Of a stretch of DNA of 59,581 nucleotides, positions 1 through 8,041 are shown piece after piece. The DNA lies in NCBI GenBank assembly GCA_900541195.1, contig UQIY01000006.1, forward strand, positions 1-59,581, in the 5' to 3' direction. Source of the stretch: an uncultured Collinsella sp. GTDB taxonomy: Bacteria; Actinomycetota; Coriobacteriia; Coriobacteriales; Coriobacteriaceae. The position numbers and the translations under genes were made by a program. Below the pieces are notes generated by a model. It did not search any database. It was not told the origin of the DNA and saw nothing but the letters and a program-made list of their open reading frames with translations. The stretch's first letter is position 1. Each line of letters starts with the position of its first letter.

Positions 1-16
1 CCCTCAGGGTATCGGG

Positions 17-56
17 TTCCCACATTCATCCGCACATGTGCGGATGAATGTGGGAA
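17..56. repeat. 40-bp perfect palindrome
   Basis: The two 20-bp halves are exact reverse complements around the central AT at 36-37, with no loop. There is no T-run after it, so it is a poor intrinsic terminator. It lies about 150 bp upstream of a GntR-type regulator and could be a large operator, a cruciform-forming site or the end of an element outside the window. Confidence 0.8.
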
Positions 57-206
57 GTGTTCGGATGAAGTTGATAATCAAGGTACCAAAATGAAGCTGT
101 CGCTTTTTGGTAGGGAGGGTGTATCGTTTTATCAATATGAGGTAACATGAAACTAGACGTTATATACGTATTAGAAATTTAGCTATTTTGATAAGAGTGA
201 TCAGAT

Positions 207-926
207 ATGCCTGCGCCCAAAAATGCACCGCTTTACCAGCAGATTTATGACGAAATCAAGGATGCGATCGAGAAAGGTGTTTATGCACCCAAGGAGCGTA
301 TTCCGTCCGAGCTTGAACTAGCCGAGCAGTACGAGGTGAGCCGTATTACGGTGCGCCGCGCTGTCGAGGAGCTGTGCTCCGATGGTTACCTGGTTAAGCA
401 GCAGGGCCGCGGCACCTTTGTCTCCACGCCGCACATCAACCGCCAGTTTCACGCCTCGACGCTGCAGACGTTTACCGCGCTGTGTGCCGGCAACGGCATG
501 AAGGCCGGTGCGCACGTGATCGATCGCCAGATCGTTCCGGCGCGCCAAAACGAGATGGAGTTCTTTGGCCTGCAGAAGGATGCGCTGCTGCTGCATATCA
601 AGCGCGTGCGTACGGCCGACGGCGAGCCCATCTTTGAGGAGAACATCTTTGTGCCGTTTGACGCCTACCGTGAGCTGTTGACGGCCGATCTTGAGGACAA
701 GTCGATTTTTGCCGAGGTCGAGCGTGTTGGCGGAACGCCGATTGTTTCGGTTGGCTACCGCACGGTCGAGGCCGTTCGTGCCAATACCGAGCAGGCGGCC
801 GAGCTGGGCATTGCTCCGTACGATCCACTGCTCAACCTGCGTGCCGGCTTTATCGGTCCCAATGGCGAACCGGTCCTGATGGGTAAGCAGTACTACGTGG
901 GATCGCGCTACGTTATGGTCATGTAA
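207..926 (+). CDS. GntR family (HutC/UTRA) transcriptional regulator
   Basis: 239 aa. The N-terminal winged helix (about residues 8-75) carries the GntR signature SRITVRRAVEEL and the wing GRGTFV. Residues about 90-235 form a UTRA ligand-binding domain, which in the HutC subfamily binds small carbon metabolites, often sugar phosphates or amino acids. It is closely similar in layout and sequence to the regulator at 3230-3985, so the two are probably paralogues flanking recQ. The start ATG follows an AT-rich leader with only a weak Shine-Dalgarno. No target gene is adjacent downstream; the ligand is unknown. Confidence 0.9.
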   Translation: MPAPKNAPLYQQIYDEIKDAIEKGVYAPKERIPSELELAEQYEVSRITVRRAVEELCSDGYLVKQQGRGTFVSTPHINRQFHASTLQTFTALCAGNGMKAGAHVIDRQIVPARQNEMEFFGLQKDALLLHIKRVRTADGEPIFEENIFVPFDAYRELLTADLEDKSIFAEVERVGGTPIVSVGYRTVEAVRANTEQAAELGIAPYDPLLNLRAGFIGPNGEPVLMGKQYYVGSRYVMVM

Positions 927-927
927 G

Positions 928-1066
928 TTACGCGGTTTTACCAAACCGCGTAACGGCTCGACGCTGCAAACGCCCCTAAGCGGCAATCTGACGTTCAATC
1001 GTCGGTCGCGTACCGAAGTACGCTTCCCTCCTCTTTCACGTCACCTTGCTCGCTTAGGGGCGTTTT
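928..1066. repeat. Structured intergenic element D, copy 1
   Basis: A hairpin TTACGCGGTTT/AAACCGCGTAA (928-953) is followed by a long nested stem: outer arms AAACGCCCCTAAGCG (968-982) and CGCTTAGGGGCGTTT (1051-1065), middle arms TGACGT/ACGTCA (989-994, 1038-1043), inner hairpin GCGTAC/GTACGC (1008-1023). The first hairpin and outer arms recur after glmM (40016-40154); the inner part recurs between pheS and pheT (43445-43531). It fills most of the gap between the GntR gene and recQ and probably ends transcription of the former. Confidence 0.8.
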
Positions 1067-1210
1067 CGCTGACTTATGCTCAACCAGCGACGTTTGCGCG
1101 CTTGTCAAGAGATTAGCCGTTGGGAAAGTGTCCAAAAATCCCACGCTCGTTCCTTTTGGATTGCGTTGCCCGTGGCCGACAGCCGGGCGACGCCGGTCCG
1201 CGTGGCGGCG

Positions 1211-1216
1211 TATAAT
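1211..1216 (+). promoter_or_regulatory. Probable recQ promoter -10 (TATAAT)
   Basis: A perfect TATAAT lies 32 bp upstream of the recQ start in an otherwise GC-rich stretch. No convincing -35 hexamer is seen at the usual spacing. Confidence 0.5.
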
Positions 1217-1247
1217 CGGCGGCAGATGACTTAGACGTTAGGAAACC

Positions 1248-3227
1248 ATGACCGATAGCATGCAGCAGATGGCGCTCGACACGCTCGGCGCCTATTTTGG
1301 CTACACCTCGTTTCGCCCGGGGCAGGACCGCATGGTGGATGCGATTCTTGCTGGCCGCGATGCGCTCGGCGTTATGCCCACAGGCGCCGGCAAATCTATC
1401 TGCTACCAGGTGCCCGCGCTCATGCTGCCCGGCATCACCTTTGTGGTGAGCCCGTTGCTGTCGCTTATGGAGGACCAGACCCGTGCGTTGCTCGCGGCGG
1501 GTGCGCGGCCCAGCTATCTCAACTCCAGCCTTACGCCGGCTCAGCAAAATACCGTGCTCAAGCGGGCGCGCGAGGGCCGCTATCAGCTTATGTATGTGGC
1601 ACCCGAGCGTCTGCTCGAGCCGCGCTTTTTAGCCTTTGCGCAGGAAGCCGCGGCGGACGGTGGCATTGGCGTGCCGCTCGTGGCCATTGACGAGGCCCAC
1701 TGCGTGAGCCAGTGGGGCCAGGATTTTCGTCCCGCCTACCTGCAGATTCGTGAGTTTATCGATTCGCTGCCGCGGCGCCCGATCGTGGCGGCGTTTACCG
1801 CCACGGCGACCGAGCGCGTGCGCGCGGACATTCAGCAGATGCTCGGCCTGCAAAATCCCGCGACGGTAGTGACGGGCTTCGATCGCAAGAACCTCTACTT
1901 TGGTTGCGAGGAGATGGGCGACAAGGCCAAGACCGCCTGGGTGCGCGACTACGTGATCGCGCATTCGAGCGAGAGCGGCATCGTGTATTGCTCGACCCGC
2001 AAGACGGTCGACGCGCTGGCAGGCGAACTTGCCGAGGCGCTGGGCCCCAGCGGCATTCGCGTTGGCCGCTACCATGCCGGCATGGGCAACGATGCCCGCC
2101 GCCAGAGCCAGCGTGCCTTTATCGACGACGACATTCAGGTGATGGTTGCCACCAACGCCTTTGGCATGGGTATCGACAAGCCCAACGTGCGCTATGTGAT
2201 TCACAACAACGTGCCCGAGAGCATCGAGGCGTACTACCAAGAGGCGGGCCGCGCTGGCCGCGATGGCGATCCGGCCAGCTGTCACTTGCTGTGGAACGGT
2301 AACGATTTTCGCATGCGCCGCTTTTTGATCGACCGCGGCGATGCGGCCGACGAGGCGCTTGACGACGAGCAGCGCGCGTGGGCGCTCCAGAACCGTTACC
2401 GCCTGCTCAGCCAGATGGAGGGCTACTGCAATACCACCGGCTGCCTGCGCGAATACATGCTGCGCTACTTTGGCGACGAAGCCGCGGCCGAGCATGCGGT
2501 TGCGGCTGCTGAGGGCGGCACCGCAGACGACGCCGAGGGCTGCGGCAACTGCAGCAACTGCCTTACGCAGTTCGAGGTCGAGGACGTCACCGATATGGCC
2601 CGCGCCGCTGTGCGCTATGTGGCCACGCGTCCCATGCGCTTTGGTAAGTCGCTCATCGCCGATGTGCTTCACGGCGGCAACACCGAGCGCGTTCGCCAGA
2701 TGCATCTGGACGAGGACCGCGGCTACGGTGAGCTATCGGGCGAATCGGTCGGGCGCATCAAGGACATCATCGGCCAGCTGTGCGGCCGCGGTTATCTGGC
2801 TACCTCGCAGGGGCAGTACCCGGTCGTGGGGCTGGGCCCGCGTGCCATCGAGGTCGAGGATGAGGCATTTGCCTTTACCGTTAAGCGTCGCGCGTCCAAG
2901 CGCAAGGCCTCGGCCCGCGCTCGCCGAGCCGTCGATCTGCTGCGCGAGGAGGCCGAGCTGGATCAGCGCCCACGCGTGGGCGACGATGCCGAGCTGTTCG
3001 AGCGCCTGCGTGCCCTGCGCAAGGAGATCTCGACGGAGCTGGAGATGGCGCCGTATATGGTCTTCTCCGACAAGGCCCTGCGCGGCCTGTGCCGCCTGCG
3101 CCCGCAGACACGCGACGAGCTGATCCAGGTTAACGGCATTGGCGAGAAAAAAGCCGACGCCTTTGGCGAGCAGTTTATGACGGCGATTGAAGAGTTTGAG
3201 TCCGAGCATGCGCGGGATGGAGCGTAA
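1248..3227 (+). CDS. recQ: RecQ family ATP-dependent DNA helicase
   Basis: 659 aa, a 3'-5' superfamily 2 DNA helicase acting in recombination and fork repair. Visible motifs in order: Walker A GAGKS, DEAH box in IDEAHCVSQWGQDFRP (the aromatic-rich loop), motif V/VI region ending QEAGRAGRDG, and the zinc-binding cysteines of the RecQ C-terminal domain ending CGNCSNC. A C-terminal HRDC domain is present (VNGIGEKKADAFG). The length is normal for RecQ with one HRDC. The ATG sits after TTAGGAAACC. Its stop is 2 bp before the next gene, a second GntR regulator, so the two are probably cotranscribed. Confidence 0.95.
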   Translation: MTDSMQQMALDTLGAYFGYTSFRPGQDRMVDAILAGRDALGVMPTGAGKSICYQVPALMLPGITFVVSPLLSLMEDQTRALLAAGARPSYLNSSLTPAQQNTVLKRAREGRYQLMYVAPERLLEPRFLAFAQEAAADGGIGVPLVAIDEAHCVSQWGQDFRPAYLQIREFIDSLPRRPIVAAFTATATERVRADIQQMLGLQNPATVVTGFDRKNLYFGCEEMGDKAKTAWVRDYVIAHSSESGIVYCSTRKTVDALAGELAEALGPSGIRVGRYHAGMGNDARRQSQRAFIDDDIQVMVATNAFGMGIDKPNVRYVIHNNVPESIEAYYQEAGRAGRDGDPASCHLLWNGNDFRMRRFLIDRGDAADEALDDEQRAWALQNRYRLLSQMEGYCNTTGCLREYMLRYFGDEAAAEHAVAAAEGGTADDAEGCGNCSNCLTQFEVEDVTDMARAAVRYVATRPMRFGKSLIADVLHGGNTERVRQMHLDEDRGYGELSGESVGRIKDIIGQLCGRGYLATSQGQYPVVGLGPRAIEVEDEAFAFTVKRRASKRKASARARRAVDLLREEAELDQRPRVGDDAELFERLRALRKEISTELEMAPYMVFSDKALRGLCRLRPQTRDELIQVNGIGEKKADAFGEQFMTAIEEFESEHARDGA

Positions 3228-3229
3228 CG

Positions 3230-3985
3230 ATGGCTTTCGATAGCAAGACCGACCGTACTGACGTGTCCGCCGTGCCGCTATACCAGCAGGTCATGGACGA
3301 CCTAAAGGGCGAGATCGCGCGCGGCGTGTACGCGGCCGGCTCGCGCATTCCTTCCGAGATGGAGCTCGCGAAGTCCTATGGCGTGGGACGCGTCACCGTG
3401 CGCCGTGCCATCGAGGAGCTGTCGCGTGCGGGGTATCTCAACCGCCAGCAGGGGAGGGGCACCTTTGTGTGTGCACCCAAGCTCAAGCGCAAGATTCGCC
3501 AGAAGGGTGACGTCCAGAGCTTTACTGAGGGTTGTGCTGCCAACGATATGGTGCCGGGTGCGCGTCTGGTGTCGCGCACGGTGGTCGCGGCGACGTACGA
3601 GGATGCGGCGTTCTTTGGCGTGGAGCCCGGCTGCGAGCTTATCGTGGTCGAGCGCGTGCGCACGGCCGACGGCATCCCCGTCATGCTCGAGAACAACGCC
3701 TTTGTGCTCGCCGACCATCCCTACCTGCAGACGCTGGCCGACGAGGACCTTTCCGATAACTCAATCTTTGCGCTCGTCGCCGAGCATTCGGGTCGCGCGC
3801 CGCTCAAGTCCGACCCCTGCACCGTGGAGATTGCGCTTGCCGATGCTCAGGCGGCCCCGCTGTTGGAGGTGCCGGTCGGTGAGCCGCTCTTCTATATGGA
3901 GGCGTACTTTACCGATGAGGACGAGCGCCCCTTGCTGCTCGGACGCCAAAAGATCGTGGGCTCGCGCTACGTGTTCGACATCTAA
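3230..3985 (+). CDS. GntR family (HutC/UTRA) transcriptional regulator
   Basis: 251 aa. A winged-helix domain (about residues 15-82; GRVTVRRAIEEL, QGRGTFV) is followed by a UTRA effector domain. It follows recQ by 2 bp and precedes the FrlB-like SIS gene. The intergenic region carries four 10-bp direct repeats around a plausible promoter, so it probably controls the SIS gene in response to its sugar-phosphate substrate, as FrlR does for frl genes. This is an inference from context. It is a paralogue of the regulator at 207-926. Confidence 0.9.
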   Translation: MAFDSKTDRTDVSAVPLYQQVMDDLKGEIARGVYAAGSRIPSEMELAKSYGVGRVTVRRAIEELSRAGYLNRQQGRGTFVCAPKLKRKIRQKGDVQSFTEGCAANDMVPGARLVSRTVVAATYEDAAFFGVEPGCELIVVERVRTADGIPVMLENNAFVLADHPYLQTLADEDLSDNSIFALVAEHSGRAPLKSDPCTVEIALADAQAAPLLEVPVGEPLFYMEAYFTDEDERPLLLGRQKIVGSRYVFDI

Positions 3986-3994
3986 CGTCCATAG

Positions 3995-4014
3995 ATAGAA
4001 CAACATAGAACAAC
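3995..4014 (+). promoter_or_regulatory. Tandem 10-bp repeats (ATAGAACAAC x2), upstream operator
   Basis: Two exact copies of ATAGAACAAC stand head to tail just after the GntR stop codon. A second, slightly degenerate pair lies 62 bp downstream. The 10-bp period puts each copy on the same helix face, as expected for a cooperative protein-binding site. Confidence 0.55.
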
Positions 4015-4028
4015 TTTGGTGAAATGAC

Positions 4029-4076
4029 TTCACGGGCGTTGCTACACGTGTTATAAATAGGACAACATAGAACGAC
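4029..4076 (+). promoter_or_regulatory. Promoter with overlapping tandem operator before the SIS gene
   Basis: TTCACG (4029-4034) and TATAAA (4052-4057) are spaced by 17 bp and form a plausible -35/-10 pair. The 10-mers ATAGGACAAC (4057-4066) and ATAGAACGAC (4067-4076) start at the end of the -10 and cover the likely start of transcription, a position typical of repressor operators. The regulator is probably the adjacent GntR protein, by inference. Confidence 0.5.
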
Positions 4077-4129
4077 AGCAGGTACGAGCTGCCGTCGCTC
4101 AAAGCTGCCCCACAAGGAGGAACATCAGG

Positions 4130-5098
4130 ATGAACGCACATGATCTGGTTCAGGAAATCATCGAGCGCAAGGGCAAGATCGAGAACGTCTTTTGGATCGC
4201 CTGCGGCGGTTCGATGATCGACCTGATGCCGGCCAACGAGCTGCTCAAGCGCGAGGCCACCACGTTTTCCTCGACGGTCTACACGGCACGCGAGTTTTGC
4301 CTGATGGCCCCCAAGAGCCTTGGCGAGAAGTCGCTCGTTATTGCCTGCAGCCACAGCGGCAACACGCAGGAGGTCGTCGATGGCTGCGAGATGGCGTTGG
4401 CTGCCGGCGCCGAGGTTGTCGCCCTCACCGACTGCGAGGGCTCCAAGATCGACAACGGCAAGTGGACCACCTGGGTCTATCCGTGGGGCGAAGGCGTGCC
4501 GCAGGCCGAGGTGCCGCAGGGCATCGGCGCCCTGATGGCTGCCGAGCTGCTCGACCAGCAAGAGGGTTACGAGGCGCTTGCCGACATGTACGCTGGCCTC
4601 AAGCAGATGGATGCGCTGCTGCCCGCTGCCCGCGAGAAGGTCAACGCCGAGCTGGGCGATCGCTTTGCCGAGCTCTGCCAGCAGCACGAGTTCTTCTATA
4701 TCCTGGGTTCCGGCCCCAACTTTAGCCAGACCTACGCCATGGCCATCTGCTCGCTCATGGAGATGCAGTGGCAGCACTGCTGCTATATCCACTCCGGCGA
4801 GTACTTCCACGGCCCGTTCGAAGCCACCGAGCCCGGTGTGTTCTACTTTGTGCAGCTTGGCGCCGGCGAGTGCCGCCCCATGGAGGAGCGCGCTCTTGCG
4901 TTCCTCAACACGCACACCGATGCAGTCATGGTGCTCGATGCGCTCGAGTACGGCGTGGGCGACGTGCCCGCCAGCGTGCGTTCGTACCTGGAGCCGATCT
5001 TCTTCTACAACATGAGCTGCGAGCTGCGCGCCGCCCGCGGCAAGGTCTTCGACCACAGCCCCGAGGTTCGTCGCTACATGGGCATCGAGCAGTACTAG
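4130..5098 (+). CDS. SIS domain sugar-phosphate isomerase/deglycase (FrlB-like)
   Basis: 322 aa with two SIS (sugar isomerase) domains. The first holds CSHSGNTQEVV, the phosphosugar-binding Ser/Thr loop; the second holds GSGPNFSQTYA and the segment GEYFHGPFE typical of the FrlB/AgaS branch, where the Glu is catalytic. FrlB cleaves fructosamine 6-phosphates to glucose 6-phosphate and an amine; the exact substrate here is not provable from sequence. A strong AGGAGG precedes the ATG. It follows a GntR/UTRA regulator, matching the frl/aga arrangement, but no sugar transporter or kinase is adjacent. Confidence 0.85.
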   Translation: MNAHDLVQEIIERKGKIENVFWIACGGSMIDLMPANELLKREATTFSSTVYTAREFCLMAPKSLGEKSLVIACSHSGNTQEVVDGCEMALAAGAEVVALTDCEGSKIDNGKWTTWVYPWGEGVPQAEVPQGIGALMAAELLDQQEGYEALADMYAGLKQMDALLPAAREKVNAELGDRFAELCQQHEFFYILGSGPNFSQTYAMAICSLMEMQWQHCCYIHSGEYFHGPFEATEPGVFYFVQLGAGECRPMEERALAFLNTHTDAVMVLDALEYGVGDVPASVRSYLEPIFFYNMSCELRAARGKVFDHSPEVRRYMGIEQY

Positions 5099-5117
5099 GT
5101 ACCGGGAATTATCTTTT

Positions 5118-5154
5118 TTGACGGGGTCTGCGCTGCGCGCGGGCCCCGTTTTGC
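5118..5154 (+). terminator. Intrinsic terminator after the SIS gene
   Basis: A GC-rich hairpin (ACGGGG at 5121-5126 pairing with CCCCGT at 5144-5149) is followed by TTTT. Confidence 0.7.
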
Positions 5155-5187
5155 GTTGTGGCGGCCGGATTCGTGTCTGCGCGAAAA

Positions 5188-5369
5188 CGAAGGTGAATAC
5201 TTTTCCGCGAAGTGAACGACCTATTTTGGACCCCCGAAGCATCCACACTTTTTGACGGCAAAACCGCAGGAAAAACTCGGCAAAACCGCAGGAAACGGCG
5301 TCTGAAAAGTGTCGATGCTTCGGGGGCTCGTTTTTGCTCGTTCACTTCGCGGAAAAGTATTCACCTTCG
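5188..5369. repeat. Long palindromic element A, copy 1
   Basis: A 182-bp element with perfect 32-bp outer arms (5188-5219 and 5338-5369), an inner 22-bp stem (5231-5252 with 5305-5326, one mismatch) and a loop holding two copies of GGCAAAACCGCAGGAAA-like sequence. A second copy at 25244-25423 differs in the outer arms at three positions, each compensated on the other arm. It lies between convergent genes. Confidence 0.9.
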
Positions 5370-5392
5370 ATTCGCAAGGGCACTGCGTGAGT

Positions 5393-5435
5393 CAAAAAAG
5401 CGGGCCGCGCCGGGGATTTCCGGCGCGGCCCGCTT
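5393..5435 (-). terminator. Intrinsic terminator of the lactate dehydrogenase gene
   Basis: The 14-bp GC-rich stem AAGCGGGCCGCGCC/GGCGCGGCCCGCTT is followed on the minus strand by TTTTTT. Confidence 0.85.
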
Positions 5436-5476
5436 GGTATCGCGCTTAGATTCGCAAGGTTGCGGCAGCCAGCGGC

Positions 5477-6454
5477 CTACTTTGCGTCGTAGGCCTCGGC
5501 GTCCCACCAGTCGAGCTGGGCGATGTTGTCGCGAATGTGCTGGCAGCTCTTGTGGAAGCCCTCGAGCTCGTGCTCGGACAGGTCCAGTGTGTAAACCTCC
5601 TCGACGCCCTCGGCACCGATCACGCACGGCAGGGAGGTAAAGATGCCCTCCTCACCATATTGGCCGGTCATGAGCGTGGAGGCGGAAAGCACGGCGTGCT
5701 CGTTGTGCAGCACGGCGGCGCAGACGCGCGCGGCGGAGTTGGCGACGGCGTACTCGGTGCACTGCTTGCCCTGGTAGGTCACATAGCCGCCCTTGCGCGC
5801 GAGCTCCTCGACCTCCATGTGGTCGAAGGCGTACTTGTCGGGGTTCTCGGCCTGGAGCTCGTTGAGGCTCTTGCCGGCGATGGTCGCGGCCTTAAAGGCG
5901 GCCAGCTGGCTAAAGCCGTGCTCGCCGATCATGTAGGCGTCGACGGACTTGGGGCTCACGCCGACCTTTTTGGAGATCTCGGTGCGCAGGCGGGCAGAGT
6001 CCAGACCGCAGCCCGAGCCGATGATCTTCTTGGGATCGTAGCCGGTCAGGTGCCACAGCTCGGTGCATACGACGTCGCAGGGGTTGGAGATGCTCACGAA
6101 GATGCCGTCAAAGCCGGCGTCGACGATGCGCTTGGCAAAGGTGCGGGCGGCGTCGGTGGTAAAGAACAGCTCGCCGTCGCGGTTGCCGGCGGCCAGCGCG
6201 ACCTTGCCGGCAGCGTTGACGATAACGTCGCAGCAGGCCAGCTCCTCGTAGTGGTCGTAGCAGTTGACGATTTTGGTGTTATACGGGACAAACGAAAGGG
6301 AGTCGCGCAGGTCCTGGACCTCGGACGTCACCTTGGCCTCGTTGATATCGCACAGGTACAGCTCATCGGCAATGCCCTGCATAAGCAGGCTGTTGGCGAC
6401 ATGTGCTCCTACGTGGCCCTGGCCGACCACACCGATCTTACGCGTCTGGTACAT
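5477..6454 (-). CDS. L-lactate / L-2-hydroxyisocaproate dehydrogenase family protein
   Basis: 325 aa NAD-dependent 2-hydroxyacid dehydrogenase of the LDH/MDH family. It has the Rossmann motif GQGHVG near the N-terminus, NAAG, SNPCDV and the active-site region GEHGFS, where His is the proton acceptor. The sequence around it (IGSGCGLDSARLRTEI) is LDH-like. GEHGFS rather than GEHGDS, and the overall pattern, point to the HicDH branch, which reduces branched 2-oxo acids as well as pyruvate. The start was set at the ATG after AAAGGATACATAT; an upstream in-frame ATG (6493) lacks a good ribosome binding site. Monocistronic, with its own terminator. Confidence 0.88.
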   Translation of the reverse strand: MYQTRKIGVVGQGHVGAHVANSLLMQGIADELYLCDINEAKVTSEVQDLRDSLSFVPYNTKIVNCYDHYEELACCDVIVNAAGKVALAAGNRDGELFFTTDAARTFAKRIVDAGFDGIFVSISNPCDVVCTELWHLTGYDPKKIIGSGCGLDSARLRTEISKKVGVSPKSVDAYMIGEHGFSQLAAFKAATIAGKSLNELQAENPDKYAFDHMEVEELARKGGYVTYQGKQCTEYAVANSAARVCAAVLHNEHAVLSASTLMTGQYGEEGIFTSLPCVIGAEGVEEVYTLDLSEHELEGFHKSCQHIRDNIAQLDWWDAEAYDAK

Positions 6455-6631
6455 ATATGTATCCTTTCGGCCGAGTTTTTCGCGTCGAACCATTGTAGCT
6501 TCCTGCTGTCACTTTGCTAGGCTAAAGCGCTGCAGATTTTTGGGACATGCCTTAATCTCTACTTTTGGAGTGATTTGGGCCGCTGACGGCATCGCTGGGC
6601 GATGTGCTCGCGCGGATGGGGCTGCTCGTTG

Positions 6632-6637
6632 TACCAT
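6632..6637 (+). promoter_or_regulatory. Probable -10 element (TACCAT) of metA
   Basis: TACCAT lies 28 bp before the metA start. The same hexamer sits at similar positions before glmM and the P-type ATPase in this window. The -35 is weak. Confidence 0.35.
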
Positions 6638-6665
6638 AGCTGCAACTGACTCGTAAGGAGCATCC

Positions 6666-7592
6666 ATGCCCATTCGCATTCCCGACGCCCTCCCTGCCGC
6701 CGCGCAGCTCGAGAGCGAGAACATCTTTGTCATGACCGAGTACCGCGCGCTGCACCAGGACATCCGCCCGCTGCGCGTGCTCATCCTCAACCTCATGCCC
6801 ACCAAGATCGCCACCGAGACGCAAATCATGCGCAAGCTCTCCAACACGCCGCTGCAGGTGGAGGTGGACCTGCTGCGCACCAAGACGCACGAGGCCACGC
6901 ACGTAAGCGCCGGCCACCTGGAGACGTTCTACCGCACGTTCGACGACATCCGCGACATCCACTACGACGGCCTGATCATCACGGGCGCGCCGGTGGAACA
7001 GATGCCGTTCGAAGAGGTCGACTACTGGCCCGAGCTCTGCCAGATCATGGACTGGTCTACCACGCACGTGCACTCCACGCTGCACATTTGCTGGGGCGCG
7101 CAGGCGGGCCTGTATCACCACTACGGTATCCAGAAGCATGACCTGCCGGCAAAGGCGAGTGGCGTGTTCGAGCATTATCTGGTGAAGCCGCAAAGCCCGC
7201 TGGTTCGCGGCTTTGACGACCGCTTCTATGCCGTGCACTCGCGCAACACCGATGTGCGCCGCGAGGACGTGGAGGCCGAGCCGCAGCTTGAGGTCGTGGC
7301 CGTGTCCGACGAGGTGGGCCTGTACATCGTCAAGTCGACCGACAGCCGCCGCTTCTTTGTCTTTGGCCATCCCGAGTACGACACCGACACGTTGCGCCTG
7401 GAGTACGAGCGCGACGTGAAGCGCGGGCTCAACCCCCAGGTGCCGGCGCATTACTTCCCAGGTGACGACCCCGCCGCCGAGCCGCGCAACGTCTGGCGCA
7501 GCCAGGCTCAGTTGCTCTACACCAACTGGCTCAACTACTACGTCTACCAGACCACGCCCTACGACCTGGCCCGCGCCGGCGAGGAGCACTAG
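6666..7592 (+). CDS. metAA: Homoserine O-acetyltransferase (MetA type)
   Basis: 308 aa, the normal MetA length. The enzyme acylates L-homoserine in methionine biosynthesis. The catalytic triad residues fall at the classical positions: Cys142 (HICWGAQAG), His235 and Glu237 (FGHPEYD). Residue 111 is Glu (TGAPVEQ). In this family Glu111 selects acetyl-CoA and Gly111 succinyl-CoA, so acetyl transfer is predicted despite the metA family name. The start follows GTAAGGAGCATCC. It is divergent from the dehydrogenase gene and stands alone; no methionine riboswitch was recognised upstream. Confidence 0.95.
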   Translation: MPIRIPDALPAAAQLESENIFVMTEYRALHQDIRPLRVLILNLMPTKIATETQIMRKLSNTPLQVEVDLLRTKTHEATHVSAGHLETFYRTFDDIRDIHYDGLIITGAPVEQMPFEEVDYWPELCQIMDWSTTHVHSTLHICWGAQAGLYHHYGIQKHDLPAKASGVFEHYLVKPQSPLVRGFDDRFYAVHSRNTDVRREDVEAEPQLEVVAVSDEVGLYIVKSTDSRRFFVFGHPEYDTDTLRLEYERDVKRGLNPQVPAHYFPGDDPAAEPRNVWRSQAQLLYTNWLNYYVYQTTPYDLARAGEEH

Positions 7593-7629
7593 GCTGCGGC
7601 CGTGGCTGTGACTGTGCTCACGGCATGAC

Positions 7630-7744
7630 GAGCGTGGATTATCGGACACGCGAGCGTGGATTTTCGGACGTTTACAAATCGAGCGTGGATAATCTCCCAC
7701 TTTTGGCTCAAAACTAGGCTCAAAACGGGAGATTATCCACGCTC
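7630..7744. repeat. Palindromic element B, copy 1
   Basis: Three units of the form GAGCGTGGATTTTCGGAC start at 7630, 7652 and 7681. The third unit (GAGCGTGGATAATCTCCC) is the left arm of a perfect 18-bp hairpin with the right arm at 7727-7744. TTTTTT follows, so it may also terminate metA. Copies 2 and 3 are at 9032-9152 and 13302-13416. Confidence 0.85.
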
Positions 7745-8041
7745 ATTTTTTAGGCATGTAGATGCCGATGGCTCGGCTAAGAGACGGTGCGTGCAGAGGC
7801 AAGTTCGCATTTGGCGTGGTCTTGAATCTCGACGGGTTTTTCTTTCTGATAATCCGATGGACCAAGGCGCCAAATTGTGGAGACAGGGACCTCTCGACAA
7901 CCGCCCTACCTGCAGATATAAGTCATCAGCCTAAAACGCCCAAAACCGTCAAGCATTTGGTCAGCGCCTGGACAGCATTTGGTCAGACTTCGCATGAAAC
8001 CGTCTGGTACGTTTGCGCCGTTCCAAGAGTTGGGAGGCGAC
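7745..8041. other. Gene-free stretch with tandem TTTGGTCAG sites
   Basis: No credible gene is seen. GCATTTGGTCAG occurs twice (7953-7964 and 7975-7986), 22 bp apart, about 60-90 bp before the next start codon. Related TTTTGGTCAG sites occur before the genes at 24104 and 57701, so this may be a shared operator or promoter motif. Confidence 0.4.
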
